From: Cercospora beticola
Taxonomy: Eukaryota > Ascomycota > Dothideomycetes > Mycosphaerellales > Mycosphaerellaceae
DNA length: 64,000 nucleotides
NCBI RefSeq assembly: GCF_033473495.1
Contig: NC_088937.1
Coordinates: forward strand, 2,170,001 to 2,234,000
Reading direction: 5' to 3'
The notes under the pieces: generated by a model
What the model was told of the DNA's origin: nothing
Seen by the model: only the letters and a program-made list of their open reading frames with translations
The model's database searches: none
Position numbers and translations under genes: made by a program
Shown here: piece by piece, positions 40,828 to 50,491 of the stretch
Position numbering within the stretch: the first letter of the stretch is position 1
Layout: every line of letters starts with the position of its first letter

Positions 40828-42894
40828 ATGTTGTTCTCTCAATTTGTCGCCACTCTTGGCTTCATCAGTATCACTGGAGCATTGCCGTCGCAGAAACGTT
40901 CTACAACATACGTGCTAAAGGAACGCCACGTGGTGCCGAGATCATGGAGGAAACTTGGACCTGCTTCCAAGCGTGACACTCTCAATCTGAAGATCGGACT
41001 TGTCCAACAGAATCCTGGTGCGATCGAGCAGCACTTGATGCAAATATCGGATCCCACACACGAACGTTATGGCAAGCACCTGAGCCAAGAAGAAATTGAC
41101 GAAATCGTGGCGCCACCGAAAGAGTCTATGGACTTGGTGAAATCGTGGCTGGAAGAACACGGCATTACGAACTATGTTCCAAACAAGTCCAAGACGATGA
41201 TCCACTGCGCAATCCCTATCGGCAAGGCGGAGACTCTCCTGAACACTACCTATTCGACCTTCAAACACGAGGATGGCACGGAGATCAACCGTGCACCTGA
41301 GTGGTCACTTCCCGAATTCCTTCTTGATTCTGTTGAGATTGTTCAACCTACGAACTCATTCTTCCATCCAAAACAGCATTTGGTTTCTGACAACAATGCT
41401 TGGCACGATGCCGCTTGGTGGAAATCTGAAGGACAGCAGGTCTACCCACAGGCCTTCGCAGGTACAGCTGATGGGCAGTATGGGCAGTCTTATGAGTCAA
41501 ACATCAATGGCCAGCCGCCGCCGGTGCAAGGAGCACAAGTGCCGCAGTTTGGACAATCGCAGCCTCAGCAGAACGGACAGCCCAGTCAAGGCGGGTTCCA
41601 GCCCCCTCAAGGCGGCAACGTTGGCGGTACTATTGATGTCTCCCAAGTTTGTCAAGACCGTATGTTGACCTGTGGTTGATAGGCGAATTTGAGCTGACTT
41701 GAAACAGAGTATGTCACACCACAGTGTCGCCGAACGCTCTATGGAACCATCGACTACATCCCTCAAGCACCCAATCAGCAGACGGTCGCGACAACAAATT
41801 ATCTGAACCAGACTGTGATTCGAAGCGACATCTCACAGTTTATGCAAACATTCCGACCAGATGCTTCTAACATAGGAAATGAAGTCAACATCGTCTCTAT
41901 TGCCAACGGCGACGTCGATCAGAACATCAGCCCGCAGAAGATTGCGGAATCAACTAATCAGGAGGCAAATCTGGATGCGGGCAATATTGCAAGTATCGCT
42001 TATCCAATTCCGTTGACTGCATATCACACTGGTGGCAGCCCGCCTTTCCAGCCGAGCGCTGCCACTCCGGACAACACCAACGAGCCATATCTTGAGTGGC
42101 TGGATTACATGCTTGCCCTTGATCAAGTCCCACAAGTCATCAGTACTTCATACGGAGATGAAGAGATGACAGTTCCCAGATCATATGCCGAGCGTGTCTG
42201 CAGCGGGTTCGCACAGCTCTCGGCTCGAGGTGTATCACTGATCGTCAGTACGGGAGACGATGGAGTCGGCAAAGATGGCCAATGTATCGCCAACGATGGC
42301 AGTGGCGACAAATTTGTGGCCGTCTTCCCAGCAAGCTGTCCATGGGTCACTGGAGTCGGTGCAACGTCGGGCTTTAACCCAGAAGTCGCCGTGAGTCGCT
42401 TCGCTTCGGGCGGTGGCTTCAGCTACTATTTTGACGCGCCAGAATACCAGAAAAGCACTACCCAGGCTTACATCCAGAGCCTGGGGTCGCAGTACGGTGG
42501 TGCTTATAATCCAACCGGGAGAGGCTACCCAGATGTTGCCGCGCATGGAGATCATGATGCTGTTGTATTCAATGGGGAGCTCAGCACTATCGGTGGCACA
42601 TCTGCTTCTGCACCCACCTTCGCTGGAGTCATTGCTCTGGTCAACGACGCTTTAATCGCGGCTGGAAAGCCACCGCTCGGGTTCTTGAATCCTTGGATCT
42701 ATTCTGTCGGCTATCAAGGCCTCACCGATATTGTCAGCGGCAGCAGTTCTGGCTGTAATACTGCCGGCTTCCCAGCGCAGCAAGGTTGGGACGCGGTCAC
42801 TGGTTTTGGAACACCAAACTTCCGACAGTTGGTGCAGCTTGCGTTGAATGGTCCAACCGATGGGTCTTCGGCACTACCGAGGGGAGGTCAGTGA
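40828..42894 (+). CDS. Secreted sedolisin-type serine protease (S53, tripeptidyl-peptidase-like)
   Basis: Two exons: 40828-41659 and 41708-42894, with a 48-nt intron (GTATGT...GAAACAG); 672 aa. Signal peptide MLFSQFVATLGFISITGA. The propeptide (about 25-210) has the family pattern DPTHERYGKHLSQEEIDEIV. A Gln/Gly/Pro-rich linker (about 215-272) is unusual in length. The catalytic domain has the S-E-D triad: E363 and D367 in NQEANLDAGN, S576 in GGTSASAPTFAG, with the oxyanion Asp in STGDDGVG (about 461). A C-terminal calcium-site segment DIVSGSSSGC and GWDAVTGFGTPNF is present. All catalytic residues are intact. Sedolisins act at acid pH on extracellular protein; exact exo- or endo-specificity is not readable. 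Confidence 0.92.
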
Positions 42895-43252
42895 AATTAG
42901 CATGCTGAATCCTGTGCGATGTCAATCAGTAGGAGGGTCGTGCTCCAGCTGCCCACTTTCAGAAGGGCTTTTTGAAATTTGCAGTGGTGGTTGTGAGCGT
43001 GCCACCTAGCTGCTTCTGGCGAGAATTCTGAGCATTAAACCTAGAGAAGAGCTTGTAGTTTTCTGTTATTTCGTAATGTTGAAATCGATGAGAAACCTGT
43101 ACTGTGCGGTCAAAAAGTTGTGATCAATGGAAAAGGAGAAGATCGAACTGTGTCTCGCGCGGTCACGCGTCTTCGCGACGCCAACGCGGGGCAGTCGCGT
43201 TTCCACTTTACGCGACTTCACCCTTCTCATCTCCATAATCACGTACGACATC
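42895..43252. other. Intergenic, no gene seen
   Basis: 358 bp between the sedolisin stop and the CENP-X ATG. No motif supported. Confidence 0.5.
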
Positions 43253-43993
43253 ATGCCACCGAGAAAAGAACCCAAGGAGCAAGTCGTGTATCCCTCATCA
43301 AAGGCGAAGACACCTGCCTTCAAACCTTTGCGGCCAACAAAGATAGGCCGCACCTCGACCACAGAATCTGAAAGTGCCGTTCCCAAACCGAAACCAACGG
43401 CGAAGAAAGCAGGACCGTCTACATCAAGACCTAACCCAGCTTCGAAAGCAAGACCGAAAATCACGGTACTGCCTGATAGCGAAGACGACGATGACGAAAA
43501 CGTGAACGGTTCCGCCAAAGGCGGCGCCGCCAATGATACCGATGAAGACGACGAGAGCCTACCGTCCCTTTCCACCACTGCTACAAATTTGAACAAGACT
43601 ACAGCCAAGCGCAAAGCTTCAGCTATATCAATCGACTCCACCAACGATGTCGATCAGCCTCAGCCTTCGACAACGACGGCAAGAGCCACTACTTCAACTA
43701 ATGACGATTTCCCCCCTGCCCTCTCGTCTTCCGATGGCATACCCAGTATTCCACAACCTCTGCTTCTCCGCCTCTTACACTCTGGATTCACGCACCAGGA
43801 CACGCAGATTGACACGCAAGCTTTGCAGATTGTGCAGACGTATCTAGACGTTTTCGTGCGGGAGACGATTGCGAGGTGTGTGGCCGAGAAGAAGGAAGCT
43901 GCGGAGCGGGGAGAGGTGGAGGAGAGTGATGTCGGGTGGTTGGAGTTGGAGGATCTCGAGAAGGTGGGTGTGGGGATGATGCTGGACTTCTGA
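43253..43993 (+). CDS. CENP-X/MHF2 homolog with extended disordered N-terminus
   Basis: The C-terminal 95 residues match the histone-fold protein CENP-X (MHF2/Stra13): PQPLLLRLLHSGFTHQDTQI, then ALQIVQTYLDVFVRETIARC, and the terminal GWLELEDLEKVGVGMMLDF. CENP-X pairs with CENP-S at kinetochores and with the FANCM/Fml1 helicase in fork repair. The human protein is about 80 residues. Here a 150-residue basic, then acidic, Ser/Thr-rich leader (MPPRKEPKEQVVYPSSKAKT; DSEDDDDENVNG) precedes it, as in several filamentous fungi. The first ATG of a longer frame (43127) would add 42 residues with no support; MPPRK at 43253 is preferred. An insertion in the last loop (EAAERGEVEESDV) is also present. Confidence 0.8.
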   Translation: MPPRKEPKEQVVYPSSKAKTPAFKPLRPTKIGRTSTTESESAVPKPKPTAKKAGPSTSRPNPASKARPKITVLPDSEDDDDENVNGSAKGGAANDTDEDDESLPSLSTTATNLNKTTAKRKASAISIDSTNDVDQPQPSTTTARATTSTNDDFPPALSSSDGIPSIPQPLLLRLLHSGFTHQDTQIDTQALQIVQTYLDVFVRETIARCVAEKKEAAERGEVEESDVGWLELEDLEKVGVGMMLDF

Positions 43994-44683
43994 TTGTTAT
44001 GCCATGGATATGGACTCTCGGAACTCTCGCAATTCGTGGTAGGGCTGACTGAAGTGGAAGGCGGTCTCGCTCATGCCTTCTCGAGAAGTTCGTCGTCGTT
44101 CGAGGACGTTCTGGTGGGCATATGCCCTTGCACCATGTCTGAATCATATTCGCAACCTGCTGAATCCTTCAGACTGGTGTCCCTGCTCCTTCACATCTCG
44201 CTTAGATGACGTTGCAAAGAGCGAATCACCACGGGGTTCAGCAGCCATAAACGACATGCCGGAAGATGCGTCCTGAAAGACCGGGGAAGCCCAATGATAC
44301 CAGTCCGATCTAGTAGTCTCTATGAGTTCCGATGCAACACCAATTCGGACTAATCAGCGCATCTTCGCTGCAGGGTTCTTGCCACAATCGCCGCTGTTCG
44401 TGTGGAATTTGGCAAGTACGAAAGCGAGGCATTGGCAACCGCATACCACAGCATGGCAGACCGCAAGAACCATCTGAAGTCTGCCACGACCTGTCTTACA
44501 TATCGCCAGAACGCAAGAGTCTGTTCACGACATCCAGGTCTCGCGACGAATACTGTATGGTTCAATGAGAACCCGAAAACATATAAGACAGCGTTCGATG
44601 GTTGCACAAGAACATCATCCTACTCACCGCACGACTTCTCACAACTCGACCACGCAACGACAGCACAGCCACCGCAACCAACA
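43994..44683. other. Intergenic, no gene seen
   Basis: The frame of the orphan gene at 44684 is open leftward to 44402, but that upstream part has no conserved feature and is treated as 5' leader. Confidence 0.4.
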
Positions 44684-45019
44684 ATGCCTTCCAAGTATAT
44701 CGTCGAGGTCCGCTACGACTCACCAAAACCCAAACCCACAATCAAAGCTTCCTTCAAATCTTCCTCTGGCGATGGCTGGTCCAGTTCCTGCGAGAAATGG
44801 AATACCAAACACACTTCTTCGAGCACTTCTAAGCAGACGGAAGCTATGCAGGGTCTCATGAAAACTGCAAAGACGAAGCTCGAAGGTAAAGGTCATGGAG
44901 TATCGGCGATGAAGGCCGTGGGAAATAGCATGAGGGCCAAGACTTCGACTGATGGGAAGGAGCGATACTGGGGATTGAAGCAGAAGAAGGGCGGCAAGGT
45001 GGTGATGAGAGGGGAGTGA
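44684..45019 (+). CDS. Small basic orphan protein A, paralog of the gene at 45434
   Basis: 111 aa from the ATG at 44684 (MPSKYIVEVRYDSPKPKPTI). A predicted beta strand leads into KASFKSSSGDGWSSS and a Ser/Thr-rich turn, then an amphipathic helix (EAMQGLMKTAKTKLE) and a Lys/Gly-rich C-terminus (RYWGLKQKKGGKVVMRG). No signal peptide or known domain. The order strand, GxxWS, Trp, Ser patch, helix is repeated in the next gene on the same strand, which supports both being real. Function unknown. Confidence 0.55.
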   Translation: MPSKYIVEVRYDSPKPKPTIKASFKSSSGDGWSSSCEKWNTKHTSSSTSKQTEAMQGLMKTAKTKLEGKGHGVSAMKAVGNSMRAKTSTDGKERYWGLKQKKGGKVVMRGE

Positions 45020-45433
45020 GATGGCGGATTATTATTGGTCTATTCGTCAGGAGAGCGCATTGCTCCTCCTTTGACGCAGCGGTATATCTCAGACTACCTG
45101 TCTTTGCCGTAGCAATGCAATGCCTAGGATCTTGATCTGTTGTCCTACTCCCGGAGTAACTTCCAAGTAAAGTAGCTTCCGAAGCAAGACCTGCAGCATC
45201 GATTCGCATCATACAATGTAGTTTTCTTTGTAAAGTCTCACCTGTGAATGCAGTCAACCTGACCAAACACCTTACGCGAGACACATTCACGAGACACTTC
45301 TCGTTCAATCACGCTCATCCAGCAAACGACGAGATGGCACAAAAGTCCGTGAACGACGAAAAGAAATTCATCACCGCTCAAGCCCACTACAGAGCACCGC
45401 GGAGAACAATCACCAAGCACAAACCACAAAACC
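45020..45433. other. Spacer between the two orphan genes
   Basis: 414 bp. A plus frame (45244-45609) runs into the second gene in another phase and has no features. Confidence 0.4.
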
Positions 45434-45820
45434 ATGCCACTCATGTGCGAGATCTCCGCCAAAATCGGCTGCTTCCTGCACCGACCCACGTCATCGAGAA
45501 CAGTCATCACCGCCAAATTCGACAAGTCCAAAGGCTACACCTGGTCCGGCTCGACCTGGTCCAAGACAACAAAGAGATGGCACTCATCCAGCTCACTCTC
45601 CAAATCTGAGATTGACAAGTTGCGCCACGACATGGAGTGCATTCGAGACGTGTTGCAGAGAGATGGGAACCGTGTGAGCTATATGCGGTTTGATGGCGGG
45701 TGGGTGGATATTGAGGGGTGGGATAGGAAGGGAAAGAGGAAGGGCTGGACTTTTGAGAGGTGTACGAGGAAAGTGGTGAAGTTGAAGGCTGTTGGGTGTG
45801 AGTGCAAGTGTGGGTGTTGA
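45434..45820 (+). CDS. Small basic orphan protein B, paralog of the gene at 44684
   Basis: 128 aa (MPLMCEISAKIGCFLHRPTS). The segment VITAKFDKSKGYTWSGSTWS followed by KRWHSSSSLSKSEIDKL aligns with the strand, GWSSS and Ser-patch segment of the gene at 44684 without gaps worth noting. A helix (LRHDMECIRDVLQRDG) and a Trp/Gly/Lys-rich region follow, and the end is Cys-rich (VGCECKCGC). No signal peptide. Family unknown; the pair is likely an old tandem duplication. Confidence 0.55.
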   Translation: MPLMCEISAKIGCFLHRPTSSRTVITAKFDKSKGYTWSGSTWSKTTKRWHSSSSLSKSEIDKLRHDMECIRDVLQRDGNRVSYMRFDGGWVDIEGWDRKGKRKGWTFERCTRKVVKLKAVGCECKCGC

Positions 45821-46139
45821 TGGAAAGGACGATCTGGAGTGGTTTTGCGGAAGGCTGGGGGTATTGGAGGTTTTGATCGGATGTCGGGAGTATGATGTGA
45901 TGGATTGTCGGCTCTGCAGTGTTTTTGTTTGTTTGGTTATCACATTGTCTTGGATGTTAGGTGGAGTAGAAGGAAAAGAATTGGCGTAGTGCTGAGAACT
46001 ACCCCCACTTCCACTTCCCGTCCGAAAACACTTTACGCGTCCAGAACGCGTCTCCCCAAACCTCACTGCCTTGCCACGCCAATCAACCTCGACTCACCAT
46101 CAAAAGTGCATCGCATCACATCACGACCGAAGCCTCAAC
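45821..46139. other. Intergenic, RPA3 promoter
   Basis: 319 bp with no ORF of interest. The right end is C/A-rich just before the RPA3 ATG. Confidence 0.4.
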
Positions 46140-46596
46140 ATGTCCGAAGCAACTCCCCGCATCACCGCTCCCTACCTTGAGCAATTCTCGCACCGCACAG
46201 TCCGCATCCTAGGCAAAGTCCGCCAAATCCGCGGCGAAATGGCCACCATTGAAGCAGGCGGCAAGATCGACTTGCACTTGAACAAGGTAGACTATTCTTT
46301 CTGCTTCCATCAAGCAAAATCCTGTCAAATTACTGACAAGACAATCACAGGACTGCCACCTCCAGAATAACCACGCCTTCGAGTTCATCGGCAAAGTCCA
46401 ACAAGATCTGAGTGTTCGCGTTCTCGCCTCTACAGATCTCGGTCCAGAAGGCAGCATAGGTTCGTATTCTCGCACACAATGTCACTGTTAAAGCGCTGGA
46501 GAGTTGACTTGTAAAACACCAGACTTCAACGCCATAGATGCCGTAGTCGATGCCACGCACCGCTACCACGAGATCTTCTACGCCAAAGACGAGTAG
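46140..46596 (+). CDS. RFA3: Replication protein A 14-kDa subunit (RPA3/Ssb3)
   Basis: Three exons: 46140-46286, 46351-46459 and 46523-46596; introns of 64 and 63 nt end in CACAG and CCAG. 109 aa. The OB-fold sequence is MSEATPRITAPYLEQFSHRT, then VRILGKVRQIRGEMATIEAG, HAFEFIGKVQQDLSVRVLAS, and the C-terminal helix AVVDATHRYHEIFYAKDE. The small RPA subunit completes the RPA trimer that covers single-stranded DNA in replication and repair. Length and motif order match the fungal family. It lies 151 bp right of nothing else coding and is followed by a gene-poor stretch with a MITE. Confidence 0.9.
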
Positions 46597-47428
46597 ATCA
46601 CAGTATACGAATTAATGACGATGCACGAGGGCAATGTGCCACACTACGATGCCATGATGGTCAGAAAAGTATCCAGTATAAAAGTTACCGACAGAATGTT
46701 CCCACACATGCCGAAAGCGTGGTGTACTGTAGCTCACTGCCGAGCACGGAATCCTGAGGTACCGACTTTGCGTTTGGACCGGTCGTGCGTACCCAAGAGC
46801 TGTGAGACATGACTCTTGGTGTGCAGACTGTGCAGCGAAGTAATGCATGTCGCGCTGAAAAGTACCTTGGTATCACATAAGCGCTTGAGCGGGTCATGGA
46901 CAGACAGTGCGGCTCCAAAGGACTGGAAAGTTTGAGACAGACGCCGCTGCACGCTTGACGATGGTTGACCATTGATGATCATCCCTGAAGGGAGAGAGTC
47001 ATGGACCACGCTATCAGGCGCGGCGACCCAAGAAACTGTGCTCAGTTACCTCCTAGCGGTGTGAGTAGTGGTTGCATCTGTCATGGAGCTGTAGCTATAG
47101 CTGTAGCTGCTGCGAGCACGTGGAGTAGTACAGTATGGATACAGCTAATGATACATCTATCTACGCTACTAAGAAGTCGCACAATTGTGGAATACACATA
47201 CACGTACAAAGTGGCTAAACAAGCGCCGATTGTCCTGCAATGGCTGCTTGGTAGCATGGGGAAGTCTTGCTCTTTCTAGTGTCTTGACCGCTGATCGCTG
47301 TTCACTGTCCGGCCACACAGTGTGCTGACGAGGCTGTGTGACTGACACCAAGTACGCGGCTGTCTCAAGCTGCGCAATGCCTCATCCAAAACCCCGGATA
47401 GCCCGTGCTACTGGGGTTCTCGGAGTGC
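46597..47428. other. Intergenic left of the MITE, no gene seen
   Basis: 832 bp. Open frames on both strands (46612-47280) have no domains. A short GCTGTAGCTATAGCTGTAGCT imperfect repeat is at about 47087-47107. Confidence 0.4.
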
Positions 47429-47534
47429 TAACGTGTTTGATAAGCATGTGCATCAGATAGGCATGTGCATCAACCCAAAATGCAGCCAAAATAAGCGTTT
47501 TTGAAATGCGATTTCTCGACAACGCAAAGAGATA
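47429..47534 (+). repeat. Left terminal inverted repeat of the MITE
   Basis: 106 bp including the TA. It pairs with 47755-47860 with two mismatches. It contains two copies of GCATGTGCATCA, at about 47444 and 47461. Confidence 0.9.
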
Positions 47535-47754
47535 CAGACTTATCCTCTGGTCCGAGGAAGTTAAAAGGAGTCCTAGAATTAGAATTGCAGGTCAAATGTA
47601 TAGCTCGCATCCGTAGTTATCTAGAGATCGTAGTCCTACGACTTTCTTAAGGCTAATATCTAGTTTCTGAACGCTGTAGTACTATAGCAAGTCCTAGACT
47701 TAGATATTCCTATAATCGGACGCTCTAAAAGCTATAGTAAAGGTACTAAGGCTA

Positions 47755-47860
47755 TATCTCTTTGCGTTGTCGAGAAATCGCATTTCAAAAACGCTCATTT
47801 TAGCTGCATTTTGGGTTGATGCACATGCCTATCTGATGCACATGCTTATCAAACACGTTA
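47755..47860 (-). repeat. Right terminal inverted repeat of the MITE
   Basis: Reverse complement of the left repeat except for one C/T and one A/G difference. Homology fades immediately inside. Confidence 0.9.
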
Positions 47861-48075
47861 ACCGAACTCTTTTCCAGGGCCGACAGAGGCCAGCATACAG
47901 GGTCGGATGATGAAGGGCGCATTGGCCGGAGCGAGATCAAGAAGGGAAGCGCTATGTCCGGTCGCATTGTCGACGGCTTCGCAAGTCTTTTGGCGGACAA
48001 GACGAGATGCTTAGAACCGATCAGGCGTCTCTCTCTGCAGTCTGGCTTGCGTCAAGTGTGGGAGCGCCTGCAACA

Positions 48076-49293
48076 TCACGCAGCACCCACAGCGACAGCT
48101 CCGACGCCATTGGCCAAGTGATCCACCGAGTTGTCCCTCGCTATGGCAGCCTTCGTACTGTTCTTCTCAGCAATGCCATCTCCAGTTGTCTGTCCCTTGG
48201 CCGCCGCGAACTGCTCACTCCTCTTGAAGCTTGATGTTGCATTGTAGTGCTCGTCCAAGATAGGATGAATGAGAACATTCTGATTGTGGATCGTCAAGAC
48301 GCTATTCGTCGGCACTGTGACCCAGTTATCTCGTTCAAAGGTCAGCGGCTCGCTCGCGACCAGCACGATATCGGCGCCTTTGTCTCTCCTCTCCATCTTG
48401 TATTCACCCTTTCCGACCTTCGGCTTCGCTCCTACGACGCCATCTTTCCCAGGCTGAGGCTTCCAGTCCGTTCCGCTGCTGAAGAACAAGCTCGCTGCTT
48501 CGTCCGTTTGGCTTGATACGTATCGTGTGCACACCACGCTCTTGCCGTCTGTAATGGCGAAGTTCAACAGACTTCGTACATCTTCGCCCTCTTTGACCTC
48601 TGGCGACAAGGCCGAGATATATGAGTTGATCCTCTCGATCGTCTTCAGCATTGCCTTCCTCAGTACTGTGTGTCCGAACCCGTCTCTTTGCTTTGCTTCA
48701 TCATCCGGATCCACGCCTCCAAATTTCTCCAAGCTGTCCAAGAAGAGCGCGAAGGCCCATTCAGAATCCGTCGAGCCCTGCACGACATTGAACCACTTAT
48801 CTTCCACATCACTGACCAGCTTCCTCTTCACACCAAGCTTCCATCCTCCTATACCACCATTATGCATCCACATCAAGGCTCCTCTCGCGAAGGGATGGCA
48901 GTTGGAATCGGACAGTGCGCCTTCGGTGCTCGCTCGTACATGGGCAAAGATGAGCGGAGAGACAGTCTTGCTCGCAAGCCTCTCCAAGTTCCTGCAGTTC
49001 CAGGCCGGGATCGTGGATGTGAAGATACAAGGCTCCGGTCCCAAATCAACGATATCATCATCCTGTTCATCCTTCTCTTTACTTCCTGACCCTCTCCTCC
49101 TATTCCTCCCATTCACCCTCCCACTCCCAGCAGTATAATATCCCACTCCAAACCCATCCCCATTATGCGGCCGGGTAGTATCAAGTCTCAGCCGGGAGTC
49201 GTAGGACTGTGTAAGGATCGAATGCGTGGGACTGGTAATCAGGTGGGAAAGGAGAATGGGCGACTGTCCGGAGTAGATAAGAAAGCGGCACAT
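48076..49293 (-). CDS. DUG3: Dug3-like class II glutamine amidotransferase
   Basis: A class II (Ntn-type) glutamine amidotransferase with catalytic Cys2 exposed after Met removal (MCRFLIYSGQSPILLSHLIT). In yeast, Dug3 with Dug2 removes the gamma-glutamyl group of glutathione. Further motifs are RPHNGDGFGVGYY, IFAHVRASTEGALSDSNCHP, and MWMHNGGIGGWK. The amidotransferase core is intact. A 35-residue charged insertion (about 60-95) and a polar C-terminal extension (ending GVGAVAVGAA) are present. 405 aa, intronless. Its 3' end lies 215 bp from the MITE. Confidence 0.9.
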   Translation of the reverse strand: MCRFLIYSGQSPILLSHLITSPTHSILTQSYDSRLRLDTTRPHNGDGFGVGYYTAGSGRVNGRNRRRGSGSKEKDEQDDDIVDLGPEPCIFTSTIPAWNCRNLERLASKTVSPLIFAHVRASTEGALSDSNCHPFARGALMWMHNGGIGGWKLGVKRKLVSDVEDKWFNVVQGSTDSEWAFALFLDSLEKFGGVDPDDEAKQRDGFGHTVLRKAMLKTIERINSYISALSPEVKEGEDVRSLLNFAITDGKSVVCTRYVSSQTDEAASLFFSSGTDWKPQPGKDGVVGAKPKVGKGEYKMERRDKGADIVLVASEPLTFERDNWVTVPTNSVLTIHNQNVLIHPILDEHYNATSSFKRSEQFAAAKGQTTGDGIAEKNSTKAAIARDNSVDHLANGVGAVAVGAA

Positions 49294-50491
49294 GGTGAGT
49301 TTCAGTTTCAGATCCCCTCTTTTCTTGTTCGCTTTCCCCTCTCACTAGCAATATGGAGCGAGGTATCGGAATCAAGCCGGGTGGTTGCAAAAGGGCCGTG
49401 GGTATGATGAGTAAAGTCTTGGAAGTGGTGTCAAACTGGTTCCGAGCACGTCTACTCCTCACGCCTCCTCACTTGCTCCGCAGGGCCACGACCGCTTCTC
49501 TGTGTCTGGACCTCCCACTGCTCGCTCTTCGTGCTGCTGCTGGTGATATACCAGTTCGCGGAGCACTGTTTGCTGCTCTCCGGATCTTGCGGAGCGATCG
49601 CACAGATCTGGTCGCAGTATTGCCGCGGTGTTTCCGGGTCTGTTTGGGAGGTGGTGTTATATCGTGAGGGGTCACTCGGCTTCTTGTTCGCTAGTATACC
49701 GGCAGCACAGGTACCTCACACATCCAACCCACGTACATGTGGCGTGTGTGCCTGGCAATCCAGAGATCTGGTAGTACCGATCGGTTGGCGTGATGGATCT
49801 GGAGGGTGTGTCGCGTGGTGTGTGGATGGTTTGCATGTGCAAACAGGGAAGGCGGTCGAACTGCAAGGTACCAAAAGGTGGCATCATCTGCTGCTGACTC
49901 GCGTGATAGTAGCGATTATGTCGTGCGACGAGTTTGGCTTGGATACGGAGCACTTTAATGTACTCAGTTATACGGCTGACGCTGACTCTGGAGTTTGATT
50001 CATGCACATCATTGTTGGCTTGAAAAGACAGCCTGCCATAGTAGTTCTTATGGACAAAGTATTACATGCGCACTTTTGCCCACGCCCAATGTCCTTCCCT
50101 TTCCAATAACCATAAGTTACTACTAAACATCCCCATTCACCATGGTCATCATATCGTCAATATATTTTTGCGTCCGCGCCGTAGGACGGACTCTTTGGTA
50201 ACATTCCCTCAATCCTGAGCTGAAGCGCACTGCCAACGCGATGCCCATGTAACGACAGTGATGCATTTTTCCCCACCGGTCCTTCAAATGCATCAATGAG
50301 CTTTTATCTTGTTTTTGGAATATCTCTCCTGATCCCATGCACGATCCATTTGTTAGATAAGTTGTTCATCAGCAGCGGGATTCCTGTACAACGTATGCGA
50401 AAAGTCGACTTAAGAAGTGTTAGGTTGCTTCAGCTCGGCGATGGGCGTCGATGTCCTTTTGGATATGGTGTCAAGATGAAAGCAGTTCGGT
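49294..50491. other. 1.2-kb stretch between DUG3 and the transcription factor
   Basis: No confident gene. A minus-strand frame without any ATG stays open over 49715-49452 and is Cys/Ser-rich (DPETPRQYCDQICAIAPQ); it could be a last exon of a small spliced gene, but no first exon could be fixed. Confidence 0.35.

Larger units (their letters stand above)
47429..47860. mobile_element. MITE with 106-bp terminal inverted repeats and TA flanks (Tc1/mariner-like)
   Basis: The left end (ACGTGTTTGATAAGCATGTG from 47431) is repeated inverted at the right end (to 47858). Both are flanked by TA, as expected for Tc1/mariner (Fot1/pogo) insertions that duplicate TA. The inverted repeats match at 104 of 106 positions including the TA. 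The two mismatches are transitions. The 220-bp interior has no ORF and is AT-rich with many TpA steps, which fits repeat-induced point mutation or simple AT bias. Each repeat carries GCATGTGCATCA twice. With no transposase, it must be mobilised in trans if at all. Superfamily is inferred from TA and TIR only. Confidence 0.85.
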
